Made by a program: the position numbers and the translations under genes
Origin: Clostridia bacterium
Lineage (GTDB): Bacteria > UBA6262 > WVXT01 > JAUXBS01
Direction: 5' to 3'
Assembly (NCBI GenBank): GCA_030619245.1
Contig: JAUXBS010000043.1
Span: forward strand, 1-7,898
Length of the DNA stretch: 7,898 bases
Part shown: positions 6,217 to 7,898 of the stretch, piece by piece
Position numbering within the stretch: the stretch's first letter is position 1
Layout of the letters: every line of letters begins with the position of its first letter
The notes under the pieces: model-generated
Databases searched by the model: none
Seen by the model: only the letters and a program-made list of their open reading frames with translations
What the model was told of the DNA's origin: nothing

Positions 6217-7596
6217 ATGCCCTTGACCCCCGAACAAATTTGGAATAAAGTTATTGCAAACCTTAAGGACAGTATTTCACCGGAAACTTACGAACTATGG
6301 TTTAAACCTATAAATGCCGTTTCTTTTGATGATAAATTCCTTAATTTAAGTGTCCCCAACAAGTTCTTCTCAGACTGGATTCAGGATCATTTTCAGGAAA
6401 CTCTTGAAAACCTTATCGGGCAAATTACCGGAAGTGAGGTTAAGGTTATTTATTCCGTTGACCCCAATTCCAGAAAACTGATGCTTGAAACTGAAAATGA
6501 AGACCCTGTTCCTCCTGAAAATGAACCAACTCCAAAACCTGTTCCTGAAACCTCTTTCAACGAAGCCATGCAGCTTTACCCCAAATATACCTTCAAACAG
6601 TTCGTGGTTGGCGGGTCTAACCAATTTGCCCAGGCCACAGCCGAAGCAGTAGCAAATGCTCCCGGAAATGCTTATAATCCTTTATTTATATATGGCGGTG
6701 TTGGACTTGGTAAAACACACCTCCTCCAGGCCATAGGCCATCACGTAAAGGAAAAGTTTCCGCGCTTGTCTGTTTTCTACATTACTGCCGAACGTTTTAC
6801 TAACGAATTTATAGAATCAATCCAGAAGAAACAAATGATAGCTTTCAGGGCAAAGTACAGGAATCTTGATCTCTTCCTTATAGATGATGTCCAGTTTATT
6901 TCCGGCAAGCCAAGCAGCCAGGAAGAACTTTTTCACGTTTTCAATTCCATGTACGGCGCTCATAAACAGGTGGCTTTTGCTTCTGACCGGCCCCCAAAAG
7001 ACATTCAGAAACTCGTTGAACGTCTCCGGTCACGGTTCCAGTGGGGGGTTATTGCTGACATCCAGCCACCGGACCTTGAGACCAGGGTTGCAATCCTTCG
7101 CGCAAAGGCTGAATCTGAAAAGCTTTTTGTGCCTGATGATGTTCTCCTGTTCATTGCAGGTGAAATAACCGCAAACATTCGCGACCTGGAGGGCTCCCTT
7201 ATAAGAATAGTCGCTTTTTCCCACGTCACGGGGACAGAAATTAATATAGACCGCGCAAAAGAAATTTTAAAGGACATAATAACAAAAGATGAAATTGTAG
7301 GCCAGATTACCATAGACTCAATACAAAAAATTGTTGCCCGTCATTTCAATATAGATTTCCGGGACATGAAGAGCAAGAGGAGAACCGCCACTATTGCTTT
7401 CCCAAGACAGTTGGCAATGTACCTTACAAGGACGCTTACTGAATTTTCAACAACCGAGATAGGCGGTTCTTTTGGCGGTAGAGATCATACCACGGTCATG
7501 TACGCAAACGAGAAAATTAAAGCCAAGTTATCCAATGACCCTTATTTTGCCGCTCTTGCAAACAAAATTATACTTGAAATAAAATCCGGTGGTTAA
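6217..7596 (+). CDS. dnaA: DnaA, chromosomal replication initiator ATPase
   Basis: DnaA binds DnaA boxes and, in its ATP form, oligomerises to open the origin and load the helicase. The 459 residues show domain I at about 1-80 (LTPEQIWNKVIANLK, YELWFKPI), an acidic/proline-rich linker at about 90-115, an AAA+ domain at about 120-335 and a DNA-binding domain IV at about 355-459. Visible motifs are Walker A GGVGLGKTHL at 160, Walker B LFLIDD at 219, sensor-1 region ASDRPP at 255, box VII/arginine-finger region RLRSRF at 269, sensor-2 region RDLEGSL at 322, and the DnaA signature GRDHTTV at 421. ATG 6217 is preferred over GTG 6151 because it yields the usual N-terminus and has GAGG six bases upstream. 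The upstream cluster of DnaA boxes suggests autoregulation. Confidence 0.98.
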   Translation: MPLTPEQIWNKVIANLKDSISPETYELWFKPINAVSFDDKFLNLSVPNKFFSDWIQDHFQETLENLIGQITGSEVKVIYSVDPNSRKLMLETENEDPVPPENEPTPKPVPETSFNEAMQLYPKYTFKQFVVGGSNQFAQATAEAVANAPGNAYNPLFIYGGVGLGKTHLLQAIGHHVKEKFPRLSVFYITAERFTNEFIESIQKKQMIAFRAKYRNLDLFLIDDVQFISGKPSSQEELFHVFNSMYGAHKQVAFASDRPPKDIQKLVERLRSRFQWGVIADIQPPDLETRVAILRAKAESEKLFVPDDVLLFIAGEITANIRDLEGSLIRIVAFSHVTGTEINIDRAKEILKDIITKDEIVGQITIDSIQKIVARHFNIDFRDMKSKRRTATIAFPRQLAMYLTRTLTEFSTTEIGGSFGGRDHTTVMYANEKIKAKLSNDPYFAALANKIILEIKSGG

Positions 7597-7607
7597 TTTT
7601 TTATAAC

Positions 7608-7777
7608 TTGTTAATAACTGTAGATTTTTTTATTTTTCCTTCATTTCGGGAATTTTTGTTGAAATTGTTAATAAGTTTTAATTATTTTCAACATGATATT
7701 TTACTTTAAGTAATTTCCGTTTATTGATAAGTTATCGGCTTTTTGCCTGGCTTAAATATTTCTACAGTTATTAACAA
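7608..7777. repeat. Perfect 17-bp inverted repeat with DnaA-box-like cores
   Basis: TTGTTAATAACTGTAGA at 7608-7624 and its exact reverse complement TCTACAGTTATTAACAA at 7761-7777 are separated by 136 bases. Neither arm extends further. Each arm contains TTATTAACA, one change from the TTATNCACA DnaA box. The same core TTGTTAATA recurs at 7665-7673 and, upstream of dnaA, at 6138-6146. Confidence 0.9.
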
Positions 7778-7783
7778 TGCTTT

Positions 7784-7798
7784 CTACTAATACTACTT
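7784..7798. promoter_or_regulatory. DnaA-trio-like array of the origin unwinding element
   Basis: The plus strand reads CTA CTA ATA CTA CTT, so the complementary strand read 3' to 5' is GAT GAT TAT GAT GAA. DnaA-trios follow 3'-(G/A)A(T/A)-5' repeats beside a DnaA box and let DnaA bind single-stranded DNA. Four of the five trios fit and one has T in the first place. The array starts seven bases after the DnaA-box-like site at 7768-7776, in the same orientation as in B. subtilis, and is followed by a T/A-rich tract. Confidence 0.6.
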
Positions 7799-7807
7799 TT
7801 TATTTTC

Positions 7808-7813
7808 TATAAT
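7808..7813 (+). promoter_or_regulatory. Possible -10 element for dnaN
   Basis: A perfect TATAAT lies about 34 bases before the dnaN start and would place a transcript start near 7820. No convincing -35 hexamer is present at 16-18 bases upstream. dnaN may instead be transcribed from the dnaA promoter, since no terminator was seen after dnaA. Confidence 0.3.
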
Positions 7814-7846
7814 TAGTAAAAGATAAAAATAAAAGAGGAGGAACAA

Positions 7847-7898
7847 ATGAAAATCAGCTGTAAAAAGGAAATTTTTTCAAAGAGCTTGCAGGTATTAC
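7847..7898 (+). CDS. dnaN: DnaN, DNA polymerase III beta sliding clamp (5' end only)
   Basis: Only the first 17 codons are in the window: MKISCKKEIFSKSLQVL. This fits the beginning of the beta clamp (MKI..-K-E-x-hydrophobic..LQ-hydrophobic), which encircles DNA and gives the replicative polymerase processivity. A strong AGGAGG site lies five bases before the ATG. Position directly after dnaA is the standard arrangement. The gene is cut by the window edge, not by a mutation that can be seen. Confidence 0.88.
   Translation, partial: MKISCKKEIFSKSLQVL

Larger units (their letters stand above)
7597..7846. other. dnaA-dnaN spacer, candidate oriC with unwinding element
   Basis: This 250-base AT-rich spacer has no gene. 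It contains a perfect 17-bp inverted repeat at its flanks, three DnaA-box-like TTATTAACA sites (minus strand at 7609-7617 and 7666-7674, plus strand at 7768-7776), and an internal 8-bp inverted repeat (TGTTGAAA 7657-7664, TTTCAACA 7686-7693). A DnaA-trio-like array sits next to the last box. In B. subtilis the equivalent spacer is where the origin opens. I infer that this is the unwinding part of oriC, with the canonical boxes upstream of dnaA as a second lobe. Confidence 0.7.

Noticed and set aside
7527..7535. TTATCCAAT inside dnaA as a DnaA box
   Set aside because: It has two mismatches in the critical CACA end and encodes conserved C-terminal residues, so it is probably chance.
7597..7640. 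Rho-independent terminator after dnaA
   Set aside because: T-runs are present but no GC-containing stem precedes them; the repeats here are better explained as origin structure.

Overview
The window looks like the chromosomal replication-origin neighbourhood of a diderm (Gram-negative-type) bacterium. Divergent rpmH and dnaA, with rpmH-rnpA-yidD-yidC leading away on the minus strand and dnaA-dnaN on the plus strand, is the classic bacterial origin arrangement. An outer membrane is implied by a YidC with a large periplasmic domain and by Pal, CpoB, a TonB/TolA-type protein and TolB. DNA is AT-rich between genes and moderate in GC within them. I cannot assign a phylum from sequence alone. The replacement of the usual genes after yidC by a Tol-Pal block suggests a lineage away from the well-studied Proteobacteria and Firmicutes. 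TGA is used as a normal stop (rnpA, cpoB).

Layout: 1-143 holds a broken plus-strand reading frame running into the end of tolB. 135-3232 (minus) is a compact operon transcribed pal > cpoB > TonB/TolA-like > tolB, with every junction overlapping and a strong promoter at 3273-3301. 3333-5773 (minus) is rpmH > rnpA > yidD > yidC, driven by a consensus promoter at 5828-5856. 5774-6216 is a regulatory and origin-side spacer with two divergent promoters, inverted repeats and three canonical DnaA boxes. 6217-7596 is dnaA. 7597-7846 is a gene-free spacer with a perfect 17-bp inverted repeat and a DnaA-box/DnaA-trio-like array. dnaN begins at 7847 and runs off the window.

Together these genes cover replication initiation (DnaA, DnaN), ribosome and tRNA maturation (L34, RnpA), inner-membrane protein insertion (YidC, YidD) and outer-membrane tethering (Pal, CpoB, TolB, TonB/TolA-like). 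No wholly unknown system is visible. The most interesting parts are the origin architecture in the dnaA-dnaN spacer, a histidine in YidC at the position of the conserved groove arginine, a divergent RNR motif in RnpA, and the origin-linked Tol-Pal operon with inverted gene order and no tolQ/tolR.
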